From: Aquicoccus porphyridii | Lineage (GTDB): Bacteria; Pseudomonadota; Alphaproteobacteria; Rhodobacterales; Rhodobacteraceae | Assembly: GCF_008369105.1 (NCBI RefSeq) | Contig: NZ_VINQ01000018.1 | Coordinates: 21,845-85,844 of the forward strand | DNA length: 64,000 bases | Direction of reading: 5' to 3' | Shown here: one piece after another, positions 24,769 through 33,797 of the stretch | Position numbering within the stretch: position 1 is the first letter of the stretch | Layout of the letters: each line of letters begins with the position of its first letter | Made by a program: the position numbers and the translations under genes | The notes under the pieces: generated by a model | What the model saw: only the letters and a program-made list of their open reading frames with translations | What the model was told of the DNA's origin: nothing | Databases searched by the model: none

Positions 24769-26336
24769 TGGCGGGCTTGCGACCACTGACGGGTCGTGGC
24801 CGTTACATTCCCCTGCGATCAGGGATTAGCTTTGCAGCGGGCGGTTTAACGGTTTTAACCCTTCCACCATTCTCATGGCTCATCGTTGTTCCAGTCGCCT
24901 TCTCAGCACTCTTTCTCGTCCTCCGGCAGGTTTCGACAGCGCCTGCCTTCTTCATCGGCTGGGTCTTCGGAATGGGCCAGTTCGGGTTTGGAGTTTCCTG
25001 GATCGCCGAGAGCTTTTACGTCGATTCCGAACGTTTCGGTGCCCTTGCGATCCCGGCAGTCGCGGGACTGTCCGCCGGACTGGCCATTTTCCCGGCGATT
25101 GCGGCGATGTTATTTGCCACCATCATGCAGCGCCGTGCTGTCGGCGACACTACGGCAGGTCTTCTGCTTGCAACCTGCTGGGTTGCCGCAGAATGGCTGC
25201 GTGGTCATGTCCTGACAGGGTTTCCCTGGAACCTTGCCGCTTATGCCCTTGTCGAACACGCCGCTCTGCGCCAACCCGCCGCCTGGGTAGGAAGCTATGG
25301 GCTGAGCTTTCTCACGGTCTTTATAGGGCTGTTGCCCGGTGTGTTGATTGTGGCGGCACCAAACAGACGCGTGCCTGTTCTCGTGCTCTTCGCCGTTGTG
25401 GTGATGGGCCTCTGGGGTGGCGGCGCGCTGCGTTTAGGGACGAATGTGCCTCCGACGGACAGCGCTTTGCGCATCGTCCAAGGCAATGTGCCGCAAGTCG
25501 AGAAGTGGGCACCGGGCAGCCGCGAGCGAACGCTGGAGAAATATTTGGGCTTGTCGGCGCAACCTGGACGCTTCGACCTGTTGCTGTGGCCGGAAACGGC
25601 CTTTCCCGGTTTTCTGGACGAGGACGCCTTGGCGCGTAGGCGGCTATCCACGGTTCTGCCAGACGGCAGGATCCTTTTGACAGGCGTGCCTGACCGCGTA
25701 GAGGGCGATGGGGGAACCCGATATTTCAACACGGTTCAAGCCTATGACGGCAGCGGCGAAATTCTGACGGGATATGCAAAACATCATCTTGTTCCGTTCG
25801 GGGAATATGTGCCCCTGAGAGGCTGGCTGCCGATCGAGCGGCTGACCGAAGGTTTGGGTGATTTCACGCCAGGACCAGGGCCACGCACGCTGGCGATCCC
25901 GGGTGCGCCTCTGGTCGCGGTGGCGATCTGTTACGAAATCATTTTTCCGGGCCAGGTAGTCGATGACCTTTTTCGCCCCGACTGGATTTTCAACGCCACA
26001 AATGATGCCTGGTTCGGGACCAGCATCGGACCCGAGCAGCACCTCGCCTCCGCGCGCATGCGCGCGGTCGAAGAAGGGCTTCCTGTAGTCCGGGCGGCCA
26101 ACACCGGGATTTCCGCGATCATCGACGCCAAGGGAGAGATCATCGCGCGCCTCGAGACCGGACAAACTGGAGTCATAGATGCCAGCCTGCCGACAGCGCT
26201 TGCGCCCACACCTTACGCACGTTTCGGTGATTGGACATCGCTGGCGCTCATCTGTGCGGTCTGGGCTCTAGCCTTTACCGTCGGATTGGTCAGACGACGT
26301 TTCAATTCAGAAAAATCAAAATCGGAGGAATCGTGA
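24765..26336 (+). CDS. lnt: Apolipoprotein N-acyltransferase Lnt
   Basis: 523 residues from ATG 24765. About six N-terminal transmembrane helices precede a periplasmic nitrilase-fold domain. The catalytic triad is visible: LLLWPETAFP (Glu277), GYAKHHLVPFGEYVP (Lys339) and VAVAICYEIIFP (Cys389). Lnt adds the third acyl chain to lipoproteins so they can be sent to the outer membrane. It overlaps lspA by four bases. As with lspA, this is presumably an extra copy, perhaps metal-tolerant, since the essential enzyme uses a reactive Cys. Confidence 0.94.
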   Translation: MMAGLRPLTGRGRYIPLRSGISFAAGGLTVLTLPPFSWLIVVPVAFSALFLVLRQVSTAPAFFIGWVFGMGQFGFGVSWIAESFYVDSERFGALAIPAVAGLSAGLAIFPAIAAMLFATIMQRRAVGDTTAGLLLATCWVAAEWLRGHVLTGFPWNLAAYALVEHAALRQPAAWVGSYGLSFLTVFIGLLPGVLIVAAPNRRVPVLVLFAVVVMGLWGGGALRLGTNVPPTDSALRIVQGNVPQVEKWAPGSRERTLEKYLGLSAQPGRFDLLLWPETAFPGFLDEDALARRRLSTVLPDGRILLTGVPDRVEGDGGTRYFNTVQAYDGSGEILTGYAKHHLVPFGEYVPLRGWLPIERLTEGLGDFTPGPGPRTLAIPGAPLVAVAICYEIIFPGQVVDDLFRPDWIFNATNDAWFGTSIGPEQHLASARMRAVEEGLPVVRAANTGISAIIDAKGEIIARLETGQTGVIDASLPTALAPTPYARFGDWTSLALICAVWALAFTVGLVRRRFNSEKSKSEES

Positions 26337-26503
26337 TGCTGGTGCTCGCAGGCTTTGTCGGAGGGGCGCTCTGGGGTGGCTATCTGGCGCAACGGCGGAA
26401 AGGGAACCGCCTGGATATACTTCAATACGCGACAAGCTTCGGTATTGCTTTCGGCCTGCTCGCTTTTTTCGCCTCGGTGATCCTCTTGCGCATCACGTCT
26501 TGA
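26336..26503 (+). CDS. Small two-helix membrane protein
   Basis: 55 residues from ATG 26336, overlapping the lnt stop, with GGAGG seven bases upstream. Two hydrophobic segments (MLVLAGFVGGALWGGYLA and YATSFGIAFGLLAFFASVIL) flank a short basic loop (QRRKGNRLD). No family recognised. The good ribosome site and tight packing make it a real gene; it may be a small partner of one of the membrane enzymes in the operon. Confidence 0.7.
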   Translation: MLVLAGFVGGALWGGYLAQRRKGNRLDILQYATSFGIAFGLLAFFASVILLRITS

Positions 26504-26527
26504 GATTACTTTGGCACCGGCAACGAA

Positions 26528-28465
26528 TTGAAACGACTATTCAACATATTACTGTACTTGCTCCTGGCGGTTTTTGCATTAGGACTGACCGTATCCGGTG
26601 TCGTCTACTTTCTTTTGCGCGCCTCCGTCCCCGACTATGACGAGGATTTCAGTGTTGCGGGTATCGAAGGTCCAGTCGATATTCTGCGAGATGCTGCGGC
26701 CATACCGCACATTTCTGCAGACTCCGCTCCGGACGCCTATTTCGCGCTTGGTTTCGTTCACGCTCAGGACAGGCTTGGCCAGTTATTGAGGGCAAGGCGG
26801 GCAGCGCAAGCCTTGATGCCACTTGACCGGACGATCGAAGTTGAGCCTTCGACAGCCCAAGCGCTCGACGCATATGCCGCAGGTGTCAACGCGTGGCTTG
26901 GCCTGGTGTCCGAAGGCGGGCGCGGCAGAGGCTCACCCGATCTGTTGATCGCGGATGAGAGAATGATCGCAGCCTGGAGACCCGTCGATAGTCTCAGACT
27001 TGCCCAAGCGTTTCTGAACGATCTTCAACCCGAGAGACGGCAGAATGACCTGTCCGGCTTGTCAGATCTACCGATCCCGTCGGATCGACCTCTTTTGCCC
27101 GAGCTGTTTGTGACCTCGCCCAAGGTCAGCCTCGATGCTTGGGCGTTGCCTGGAGACAGAACAGCTACCGGAGCACCAATTCTCGCCGCCGATATACGTG
27201 GCCCCTTATCGCTGCCTTCTGAATGGTACCTGGCGGATATTCAACTCCCGACCGGAGCCGCGATTGGGGCTACATTGCCGGGTGTGCCCTTCATTGTCGT
27301 CGGTCGCAGCGAACGCGTCGCTTGGGCGTTCCGATCTGTGTCCCAGAAAGCCGTTAAAGAGCCAGAGAATCCCACGGCCGCGCAGGCCAGCAATTTTCTG
27401 ATGATGCTTGACCGTCTGGCGCGGTCCGCCGATGTGAACGATGCTATGGACGCATGCATGAACCTGTCACCAGCCGGATTGGAGATTCTTGCGATCGACC
27501 GAGAAACCCTTGCTCGCTGGCCTGACAGGGAGGTCGAAACTCCTTTATCGTTTCGAGACGCCCGTCTGGCTGCTCTTGATGAGCGGCAGCCGATATTCTC
27601 GGTCGAGGGCGCGATTACGGTGCAGCGCGACACGGTCAGCGCTGCCGCGCGGGCGCTTCTTCCTATAATGGCAAAAGAGCTTTGGTTCGTGGGTTCCACA
27701 GGTGCTCTCGAAGAGAACCGCGCAGATGAGCTTCGCGGCGATATTCTGGATCAACTTGCCCAATGGAATGGCGACATGGATCGCTTTTCACCGGAGCCGC
27801 TCGTGTTCTGGGCCTGGGCGCGCGCGTTGCAAAAGCGAATACTTCAGGATGAATTTCCATCCGCGACGAAGGTCTGGGCCAGGCCAAATCCCGATGTCCT
27901 ATTTGCGGTGCTTTCAGATCGCGGAGGGAGCGCAATCTGGTGCGACATCCGCCCGTCTACCCGCATCGAGACCTGCCAGGATCAGGTTCGTGCGGCCCTG
28001 GATGATGCCATCGGCTGGCTTGTCGACCGCTACGGACCCGATCCGTCCGCCTGGGCCTGGGGCGAAGCACACGCTTTGAATATGGGGTGGGCACCAATCC
28101 GATCGAGCGGGATCATCAGCGATCTGCTGTCTCTCGAAGCCCCATCTTCCGGCGATCCCGACACACTGATTGCAACACTGTTCACTTCTGACAATGACCG
28201 CCCGTTCGCGACCAGCGCGGGCACCAATTTTCAGGCGGTCATGTCGTTTTCGGAAGAAGCCGGATCCTATTTCATCGCGCCAGCCGGTCAGTCCGGCCAC
28301 CCGCTCTCACGTTTCTATGAAAACCTTTTTCTCATGTGGATGCAGGGCAAATATCTCACGATGTCCACTGATCTGTCCTTGGCCCGGGGTGGCGCTGTGG
28401 GAACATCCCGACTTTCACCGGTATCCGTCGATACGCCGACAATACAAAATGACAGGAGCCGATGA
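26528..28465 (+). CDS. Penicillin-acylase-family protein, probably lacking the nucleophile
   Basis: 645 residues from TTG 26528, with an N-terminal membrane anchor. The family (Ntn hydrolases that self-cleave to expose an N-terminal Ser) is recognised from DAYFALGFVHAQDRLGQLLR, DRTATGAPILAADIR, SERVAWAFRSV and APAGQSGHPLSRFYENLF. Active members read GSNxW at the cleavage site; here the same spot reads VSLDAW, so aligning on Trp205 puts Leu202 where the nucleophile Ser should be. ANDPH is likewise AADIR. It is also shorter than typical members (about 750-850). Either the site has shifted by one residue (Ser201) or the protein is a non-catalytic relative. It overlaps the next gene by four bases. 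Confidence 0.85.
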   Translation: MKRLFNILLYLLLAVFALGLTVSGVVYFLLRASVPDYDEDFSVAGIEGPVDILRDAAAIPHISADSAPDAYFALGFVHAQDRLGQLLRARRAAQALMPLDRTIEVEPSTAQALDAYAAGVNAWLGLVSEGGRGRGSPDLLIADERMIAAWRPVDSLRLAQAFLNDLQPERRQNDLSGLSDLPIPSDRPLLPELFVTSPKVSLDAWALPGDRTATGAPILAADIRGPLSLPSEWYLADIQLPTGAAIGATLPGVPFIVVGRSERVAWAFRSVSQKAVKEPENPTAAQASNFLMMLDRLARSADVNDAMDACMNLSPAGLEILAIDRETLARWPDREVETPLSFRDARLAALDERQPIFSVEGAITVQRDTVSAAARALLPIMAKELWFVGSTGALEENRADELRGDILDQLAQWNGDMDRFSPEPLVFWAWARALQKRILQDEFPSATKVWARPNPDVLFAVLSDRGGSAIWCDIRPSTRIETCQDQVRAALDDAIGWLVDRYGPDPSAWAWGEAHALNMGWAPIRSSGIISDLLSLEAPSSGDPDTLIATLFTSDNDRPFATSAGTNFQAVMSFSEEAGSYFIAPAGQSGHPLSRFYENLFLMWMQGKYLTMSTDLSLARGGAVGTSRLSPVSVDTPTIQNDRSR

Positions 28466-29454
28466 TCACTTACTTCCTCCTTTTCGACCCGTTTGGGTAT
28501 GCGATTTCGCCAGTGTCCCTTGTTTCCGTCAGCTTGGCCGCATGGGTCTACATGCGCGGCCTCGTGCGATCCGCTCGCATTCGCGGGACGGTGTCTATGT
28601 GGCGGCAAGCCCTGTTCCTCGCTGGCTTGACCTGCATTCTCGCGGCCACAAATGCGCCTCTGGCTTCGTTGGGGCATAGCCTCTTTTCGGTGCACCAAGT
28701 GGAGCACCTTCTCCTCCGCCTTGCAGGACCACTACTCTTCGCGGTCTCTCAGCCGTGGCGATTATTGCAAGCCGGTTTGAACAGACGGTGGCGTCGATAC
28801 CTCGACGCTCTTGGAAAATCTTTTGCATTTCGGTTCTTGGCACATCCGGTAACCGCCACTGCCGCGCTCATCACGTCGCTCTTTATCTGGCAGATTCCAG
28901 TGCTTTACGGACTTGCTCAGCGCATCGCGGCGATCGAGGTGTTCGCCCATTTTGCGATGGTGCTGGCAGGGATCTGGTATTTCGGCATGCTCTTCGACCC
29001 GAGAGATCCCCCTGAGGGCGCGAGGCGCGGCGCAAGGCTGATCTCCGGTTTCGCGGTGATCGTTTCAAACATTTTTCTGGGTTCCTTGACGACACTCAAA
29101 GAGGTGAGCCTCTATGCTTCCTACCAAACGGCGGGAACCGGGTTTCTCGATCCCCTGTCCGACGAAACCATGGGTGGCTACACGATCTGGGTCCCGTCCT
29201 CGATGCTGATGATCGCCGCGATCATTCTGGTCATGAACGGGTGGAACGCGGCCGAGGTGCGTCGCTGGAATTCACGATACGAGTTGGTGCGAGGGTCAAA
29301 CTCCGCGGCGCTCGAGTTTCCGGAAACGGCCGAAGAATTGCGTCTGAAAGTAGCAGAGCCAAACCGCGACATGGGCCGGACGCTCGCCATAGGTGCCTTG
29401 GTCATGTTCTTCATCGTCATGACGACGGTGGTGACAATTGTCTATGCGCTTTGA
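28462..29454 (+). CDS. CtaG-like (caa3_CtaG family) cytochrome c oxidase assembly membrane protein
   Basis: 330 residues, about seven to nine transmembrane helices. Family signatures with conserved His are present: GHSLFSVHQVEHLLLRLAGP, FLAHPVTATAALITSLFIWQ and VFAHFAMVLAGIWYFG. caa3_CtaG proteins are linked to copper-dependent oxidase assembly or copper transport. This differs from the Cox11-type CtaG. It is the last clear gene of the operon, which begins with SCO, so copper handling for oxidases brackets the whole unit. The 240 bases after it hold only short frames that I do not trust. Confidence 0.85.
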   Translation: MITYFLLFDPFGYAISPVSLVSVSLAAWVYMRGLVRSARIRGTVSMWRQALFLAGLTCILAATNAPLASLGHSLFSVHQVEHLLLRLAGPLLFAVSQPWRLLQAGLNRRWRRYLDALGKSFAFRFLAHPVTATAALITSLFIWQIPVLYGLAQRIAAIEVFAHFAMVLAGIWYFGMLFDPRDPPEGARRGARLISGFAVIVSNIFLGSLTTLKEVSLYASYQTAGTGFLDPLSDETMGGYTIWVPSSMLMIAAIILVMNGWNAAEVRRWNSRYELVRGSNSAALEFPETAEELRLKVAEPNRDMGRTLAIGALVMFFIVMTTVVTIVYAL

Positions 29455-29697
29455 ACAGAGGAGCAAATCAAAGGTTGTATCCACGTCTTTTCCCGCGATC
29501 GACATTCTCGCTGCACCGTCGTCGCAGTCAGAGATTTTGGGCACACTATCTCGGGCTGGCCAAGCTCAGAGGACACGAACGATTTTCTGCACTAAGGTTG
29601 ACCATCAGAACAAATGCCAACCCACCAGCCTTTGACTGCTGACGCCGCCGCCTCCTGAGTCTTGCTTTTCTGAATTTCGCGAGAACTTGATGCTGCG

Positions 29698-30168
29698 CTA
29701 CTTGCCGCTTTGAGATTGCAGGAGGGCGTGTTCGAAGGCCTCCAGCGTGGTCGTGCTGACGTGATGCTCGATCCCTTCCGCATCGCGTTCCGCAGTCTCT
29801 TCGTCGATTCCCAGGCTGAGGAGAAACGCGACGACGATCCTGTGTCGTCGGCGGCAGGCCTCGGCCAACTCCCGACCGGCATCCGTGAGGAATATGGCGC
29901 GGTAAGGTTCCCGCCGCACCAGGCCAGCAGCTTTGAGCCGCGAGATGTTCTTGGTCACGGTCGGCGGCTTCACTCCAAAACGTTCGGCGATTTCCACCGG
30001 CCTTGCCTCTCCGCGCGACTCGATCAGTTCGGCGATCAGTTCAACGTAATCTTCCGCCATTTCGCTCTCATGTGCCTGACGCACGGTCGCGAACCCCTCA
30101 GCCTGTGCTTCGGGAGCCCTGTCGACAGTTTCGAACGGTTCATGTTCCTGTGATTGCAGCTTTGTCAT
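29698..30168 (-). CDS. mntR: Manganese-responsive regulator MntR (DtxR family)
   Basis: 156 residues from ATG 30168. After a 35-residue variable start, the protein closely follows E. coli MntR: AEDYVELIAELIESRGEARP, EIAERFGVKPPTVTKNISRL (winged HTH), then the metal-binding and dimerisation helices with AERDAEGIEHHVSTTTLEAF. It lacks the SH3 domain of DtxR/IdeR, as MntR does. It represses Mn uptake genes when Mn is sufficient. It is divergent from the di-haem peroxidase/ABC operon, which is therefore its likely target; no mntH is near. Confidence 0.93.
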   Translation of the reverse strand: MTKLQSQEHEPFETVDRAPEAQAEGFATVRQAHESEMAEDYVELIAELIESRGEARPVEIAERFGVKPPTVTKNISRLKAAGLVRREPYRAIFLTDAGRELAEACRRRHRIVVAFLLSLGIDEETAERDAEGIEHHVSTTTLEAFEHALLQSQSGK

Positions 30169-30262
30169 AGTTGGGACTTTGCAGGGAAACTGCAGGATTG
30201 ACAACTTGTTTGCTTAGGGTAGATAAATTAGCCGTGTCTAACTTTTGAATTCGGAGACTGCG
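30169..30262. promoter_or_regulatory. Divergent mntR / peroxidase control region
   Basis: This 94-base A/T-rich gap contains TTAG/CTAA half-sites (GCTTAGGGTAGATAAATTAG and GTGTCTAAC around 30211-30242) of the kind bound by MntR/DtxR proteins, and a GGAG ribosome site at 30253 before GTG 30263. An MntR operator is expected here; the exact box is not certain from sight. Confidence 0.4.
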
Positions 30263-32143
30263 GTGATTCAGAAATTCCTTGGAGCGTTCATTGTCGCACT
30301 CGCAAGTGCGCTCGTCCTGTCCGGACCTGTCGCTGCGACGCCTGCCAAGGAGGCTCCATGGCTTCCCGAGGCGGCGGCCTACCGGCTGACTCTCTTCCTC
30401 GGAAATCTCGAACCGCTGCCTTGGGATGACGTCGGGACCGCCTGGGCCGAACCCTACCGGGGTTCGGAATTCTCTGTTGGTGCATTGGCATGGCTGGACG
30501 GCAACAGCGACATCGGACCCGCCCCCCTTCTGGACGCCATCACTCGCGAAGACCGCCAGGCGGTCTTTGCCGAGGCGACGCGGCTGATCGCGCGCCGGAT
30601 CGACGAGGAACTGGACCGAGCAGTCATGGCCGACGACCCTGCACGTGCGCAGCAGGCCGTGCGGACAGCCCGAGAACTCTATCGCTCGTTCGCGGACGGT
30701 ATCGCGGCTGCTGATCCCGACGCTTCGAGACGCATCGGCCTCGCCTGGCTGGAACTCAACAGCAGCACAGGTTCCGCCGGTGTTCTTGGTGCTGGTGCCA
30801 CACCCGCGAGTCGCAAAACCATGGAAGCCGCGCGCGAAGTCATCTCCCTCTATCTCGCCGAGAATTACCTCGTTGACGATTTCGCGCCGCGCCGGACGCT
30901 GAGCGCGCTGCCGGAAACTGTTGTCCTGAGTGGCCGCACCATCGAGGTGCCGCCTAGCCTGCCGCCGGGGTCTGACATCTTCGATCAGGATCCGCTGCCG
31001 CGCCTCGTCCTCAATTTCGAGGAGCAGGGCATCGACGAGACCGACCTGCCATTGGTGGCCTATGGCGACATGCTATTCGACAGCGCGCAAATCTTTGGCA
31101 ATCCGGCGCAGGGTCTCGGGGTCGCTTGTTCGACCTGTCACAACCGATCGGACGTTAACCAGAGGCTTTTCATTCCGGGTGCGAGCCATCAACCAGGCGC
31201 GATCGATGTCGATGGCGCCTTCTTCAACCCGATCTTCAATGACCGGCGTGATGATCCGATTGACATCCCCAGCCTCCGTGGCCTGCGCTTCACCGGGCCC
31301 TACGGCCGCGATGGCCGCTTCGCCTCCTTGCGCGATTTCACCCGCAACGTCATCGTCAACGAGTTCGGCGGCGATGAACCGACGCCCTTCATGCTGGATG
31401 CTCTGCTCGCCTACATGCTCGAATTCGACTTCCTGCCCAACTCCATGCTGACACCGGATGGTCAGCTGACCGAAGCCGCTCCCGAGGCAGCGCAGCGCGG
31501 CGAAGCGATCTTCAATACACCCTTCGCGGCGCTCGGCGACCGTTCCTGCTCCAGCTGCCACGTCCCGGACACGAACTTCCTGGACCGGCAGGCCCATGAT
31601 ATCGGCTCGGTTGCGTTGGCCTACGATGGCGCCCGCACCGGTGCGATGGATACACCCACGCTGCTCGGCACCGTCTACACCGCGCCCTATTTCCACGACG
31701 GGTCGCTGCCGACCCTGGCCGCTGTCGTGGACTGGTTCGACGAATCGAAGTCGCTCGGCCTGACCGGAGCGGAACGGGCCGACCTGACGGCCTATCTGGA
31801 GACCGTGGGCGCAGCGGACGAGCCCTATGAGGCATTCGACGCCGAGAACACCGCCTTCCGGCTGGCATTCTCCGAACTGACGACCTTCGCCTCGACGCTT
31901 GATACGCTGCTGCCGCAGCGGGATGCAAAACATATCCTGCTGCTGACCGACACCGTGGCCGCGGACCTTTCGGCGGACGCCAGCACAATGTCGAACCTGG
32001 CTGCGCGGCCTGAAGTCTACGCGTTGGCCCAACGTCTGGCCGAGGTTGGTGACGCCGTTCGTACTGATGACTGGGTGGCTGCCGAAACAAGCTGGACCGC
32101 GTTCAAGTCCGAAGCCGACGCAATCGAAGAGAGGGCATTCTGA
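30263..32143 (+). CDS. Di-haem cytochrome c peroxidase-family protein with extra helical domains
   Basis: 626 residues from GTG 30263 (GGAG six bases upstream), signal peptide ending SGPVAA. The core is a MauG/CcpA-type di-haem domain with two CXXCH sites, ACSTCHNRSD and SCSSCHVPDT, plus GLRFTGPYGRDGRFASLRDF and TAPYFHDGSLPTL. Normal family members have about 330-450 residues. This one has some 230 residues of helices before and 120 after the core, both unknown to me. It could detoxify peroxide or carry out a MauG-like modification. It starts the operon divergent from mntR and overlaps the binding-protein gene. Confidence 0.87.
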   Translation: MIQKFLGAFIVALASALVLSGPVAATPAKEAPWLPEAAAYRLTLFLGNLEPLPWDDVGTAWAEPYRGSEFSVGALAWLDGNSDIGPAPLLDAITREDRQAVFAEATRLIARRIDEELDRAVMADDPARAQQAVRTARELYRSFADGIAAADPDASRRIGLAWLELNSSTGSAGVLGAGATPASRKTMEAAREVISLYLAENYLVDDFAPRRTLSALPETVVLSGRTIEVPPSLPPGSDIFDQDPLPRLVLNFEEQGIDETDLPLVAYGDMLFDSAQIFGNPAQGLGVACSTCHNRSDVNQRLFIPGASHQPGAIDVDGAFFNPIFNDRRDDPIDIPSLRGLRFTGPYGRDGRFASLRDFTRNVIVNEFGGDEPTPFMLDALLAYMLEFDFLPNSMLTPDGQLTEAAPEAAQRGEAIFNTPFAALGDRSCSSCHVPDTNFLDRQAHDIGSVALAYDGARTGAMDTPTLLGTVYTAPYFHDGSLPTLAAVVDWFDESKSLGLTGAERADLTAYLETVGAADEPYEAFDAENTAFRLAFSELTTFASTLDTLLPQRDAKHILLLTDTVAADLSADASTMSNLAARPEVYALAQRLAEVGDAVRTDDWVAAETSWTAFKSEADAIEERAF

Positions 32144-33018
32144 TGGCGATCCATATGAACCGCAGAACGATGTTGGCGCTGGCCGCTGCGGGCGCAGTAT
32201 CGCTCGCAACCCCGCTGGCCGCGCAGGACACTGCGTTGCGGCTGGCTTTCATCCCGCAGGAGAACCCCGAGAAGCTCCTGGGCGACATAGAGGCCATCAG
32301 CGGCTGGCTGGCCAGTGAGATCGGCGTCCCCGTCGAAGGGTTCGTCACCATCGACCATGCGGCGGCGGTCGAGGCGCTGAGAAACGGCGACGCCGACATC
32401 TCCTTCATGGGCGCCCTGCCCTTCGTTCTGGCCGAGGCCGAGATCGGCGCGGTGCCGCTTCTCTCCGAGGTCTACCGCGACGCGCCGAGTTATACGGGAC
32501 GCATTTTCGTGCGTCGCGACAGTGGCATCGGCGCGCTTGCAGACCTGCGCGGACGCGACATCGCATTCGCCGATCCGATCTCGGAATCGGGCTATCTCTA
32601 CCCGCTCGCCGAATTCGTCGAGGCTCGGCTGATCGACGGCCCAGGCGCGGCGGAGGCATTCTTCGGCCGCGTCTTCTTCGCAGGCGGCTATCAGCAGGCC
32701 ATGCAGGCGATGGCCGAAGGTCTGGTCGACGCTGCGGGTGCCAGCCAGTATGCCGACCTGCTCCTGACGCCGCAGCAGCAAGCACAGGTGACATGGATCG
32801 CGGAAAGCCCGCCAATCCCCAGCCATGTCGTGATCGCGCGACCCGGGTTGGATGCCGAGGTGCAAGACCGCTTCACCAACGCGATGCTGCGGCTCAACGA
32901 GCCCGAGAACCGCGACAAGCTGCGCTATCTCTACGGGCCGGACGGCTATGTCAGGGCCGACCCTGCCGCCTATGACGGCGTGCGCGACATGGCACGGCGA
33001 TATGGGCTCCTGGAATGA
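32143..33018 (+). CDS. PhnD-like ABC transporter substrate-binding protein
   Basis: 291 residues: Tat-like or Sec signal (MNRRTMLALAAAGAVSLATP) and a two-lobed periplasmic binding fold of the PhnD/phosphonate type (LRLAFIPQENPEKLLGDIEA, GDADISFMGALPFVLAEAEI, LRGRDIAFADPISESGYLYP). The family binds phosphate, phosphite, phosphonates or other anions; ligand cannot be read from sequence. Placement beside mntR and a haem peroxidase makes a metal complex or a Mn-linked substrate conceivable. Overlaps its neighbours by TGATG and ATGA. Confidence 0.85.
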   Translation: MAIHMNRRTMLALAAAGAVSLATPLAAQDTALRLAFIPQENPEKLLGDIEAISGWLASEIGVPVEGFVTIDHAAAVEALRNGDADISFMGALPFVLAEAEIGAVPLLSEVYRDAPSYTGRIFVRRDSGIGALADLRGRDIAFADPISESGYLYPLAEFVEARLIDGPGAAEAFFGRVFFAGGYQQAMQAMAEGLVDAAGASQYADLLLTPQQQAQVTWIAESPPIPSHVVIARPGLDAEVQDRFTNAMLRLNEPENRDKLRYLYGPDGYVRADPAAYDGVRDMARRYGLLE

Positions 33019-33797
33019 CCACCGCCATCCGGATCGACGACCTGAACTTTGCCCATCCGGGCGGGAGTGTTCCGGCGCTGGAGCGAGTCTCGCTTACGAT
33101 TTCGACCGGCGAAAGCGTCGCTTTGCTCGGCCCGTCCGGGGCAGGAAAAACAACGCTGCTGGCATTGCTCGATGGCAGGCTCCACGGCTGGCGCGGGCGC
33201 GTTTCAGTCTTGGGTGCGCCGCTCGATCCAGACCAACCGCCGCCGCGCGCAAGCCGACCTGATACCGGTTTCGTATTTCAGGAATTCGCCTTGGTCGAAC
33301 GCTCCACGGTTCTGCGCAACGTGCTCAACGGCCGCCTAGGCCGGATGGCGCCCCTGCGCGCCCTGCTGGGGTCGCCAAGGCCACATGATCTCGACATTGC
33401 GCGCACAGCCCTCACTGATTGCGGCATTGCCGATCTCGCCGAACGCCGGGTCGACAGTCTCAGCGGCGGCCAGCGGCAGCGCGTGGCCATTGCGCGGTGT
33501 CTCGCGCAGGAGCCACGGCTGATCCTCGCCGACGAGCCGGTGAGCAACCTCGACCCCACCCGCGCTGGGGAGGTCTTGGCGCTGCTGACCGGGGCGGCGC
33601 AAGCGCGCGGCGCAACGGCGCTGTTTTCCTCGCACCAGCCCGACCTGGCGCGGCGTTTCGCGCAGCGCATCATCGGCATGCGGAACGGGCGGATCGTGTT
33701 CGATGTGCCGACATCCGAGTTGCAGGACGAGGCGACGGCGGCTCTCTACCGGGAGGCAGAGCCGATGCCCGGTTCCGGCCTCCGGGCGGTGTCCTGA
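33015..33797 (+). CDS. PhnC-like ABC transporter ATP-binding protein
   Basis: 260 residues with the full ABC ATPase set: Walker A GPSGAGKTT, Q-loop FVFQEFALVERSTVLRNVLN, signature LSGGQRQRVAIAR, Walker B LILADEPVSNLDP and the switch His in SSHQPDLA. The AxVERSTVLxNVLxGRLG segment is typical of PhnC. It energises the uptake system formed with the PhnD-like and PhnE-like proteins, with which it overlaps at both ends. Confidence 0.92.
   Translation: MTTAIRIDDLNFAHPGGSVPALERVSLTISTGESVALLGPSGAGKTTLLALLDGRLHGWRGRVSVLGAPLDPDQPPPRASRPDTGFVFQEFALVERSTVLRNVLNGRLGRMAPLRALLGSPRPHDLDIARTALTDCGIADLAERRVDSLSGGQRQRVAIARCLAQEPRLILADEPVSNLDPTRAGEVLALLTGAAQARGATALFSSHQPDLARRFAQRIIGMRNGRIVFDVPTSELQDEATAALYREAEPMPGSGLRAVS

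Noticed and set aside
29438..29635. Short plus-strand frame after the CtaG-like gene
   Set aside because: Starts inside the end of ctaG, no ribosome site, no fold-like pattern; probably non-coding.
31073..32865. Long minus-strand frames opposite the peroxidase and PhnD-like genes
   Set aside because: Antisense shadows; the plus strand carries CXXCH haem sites and a full binding-protein sequence.
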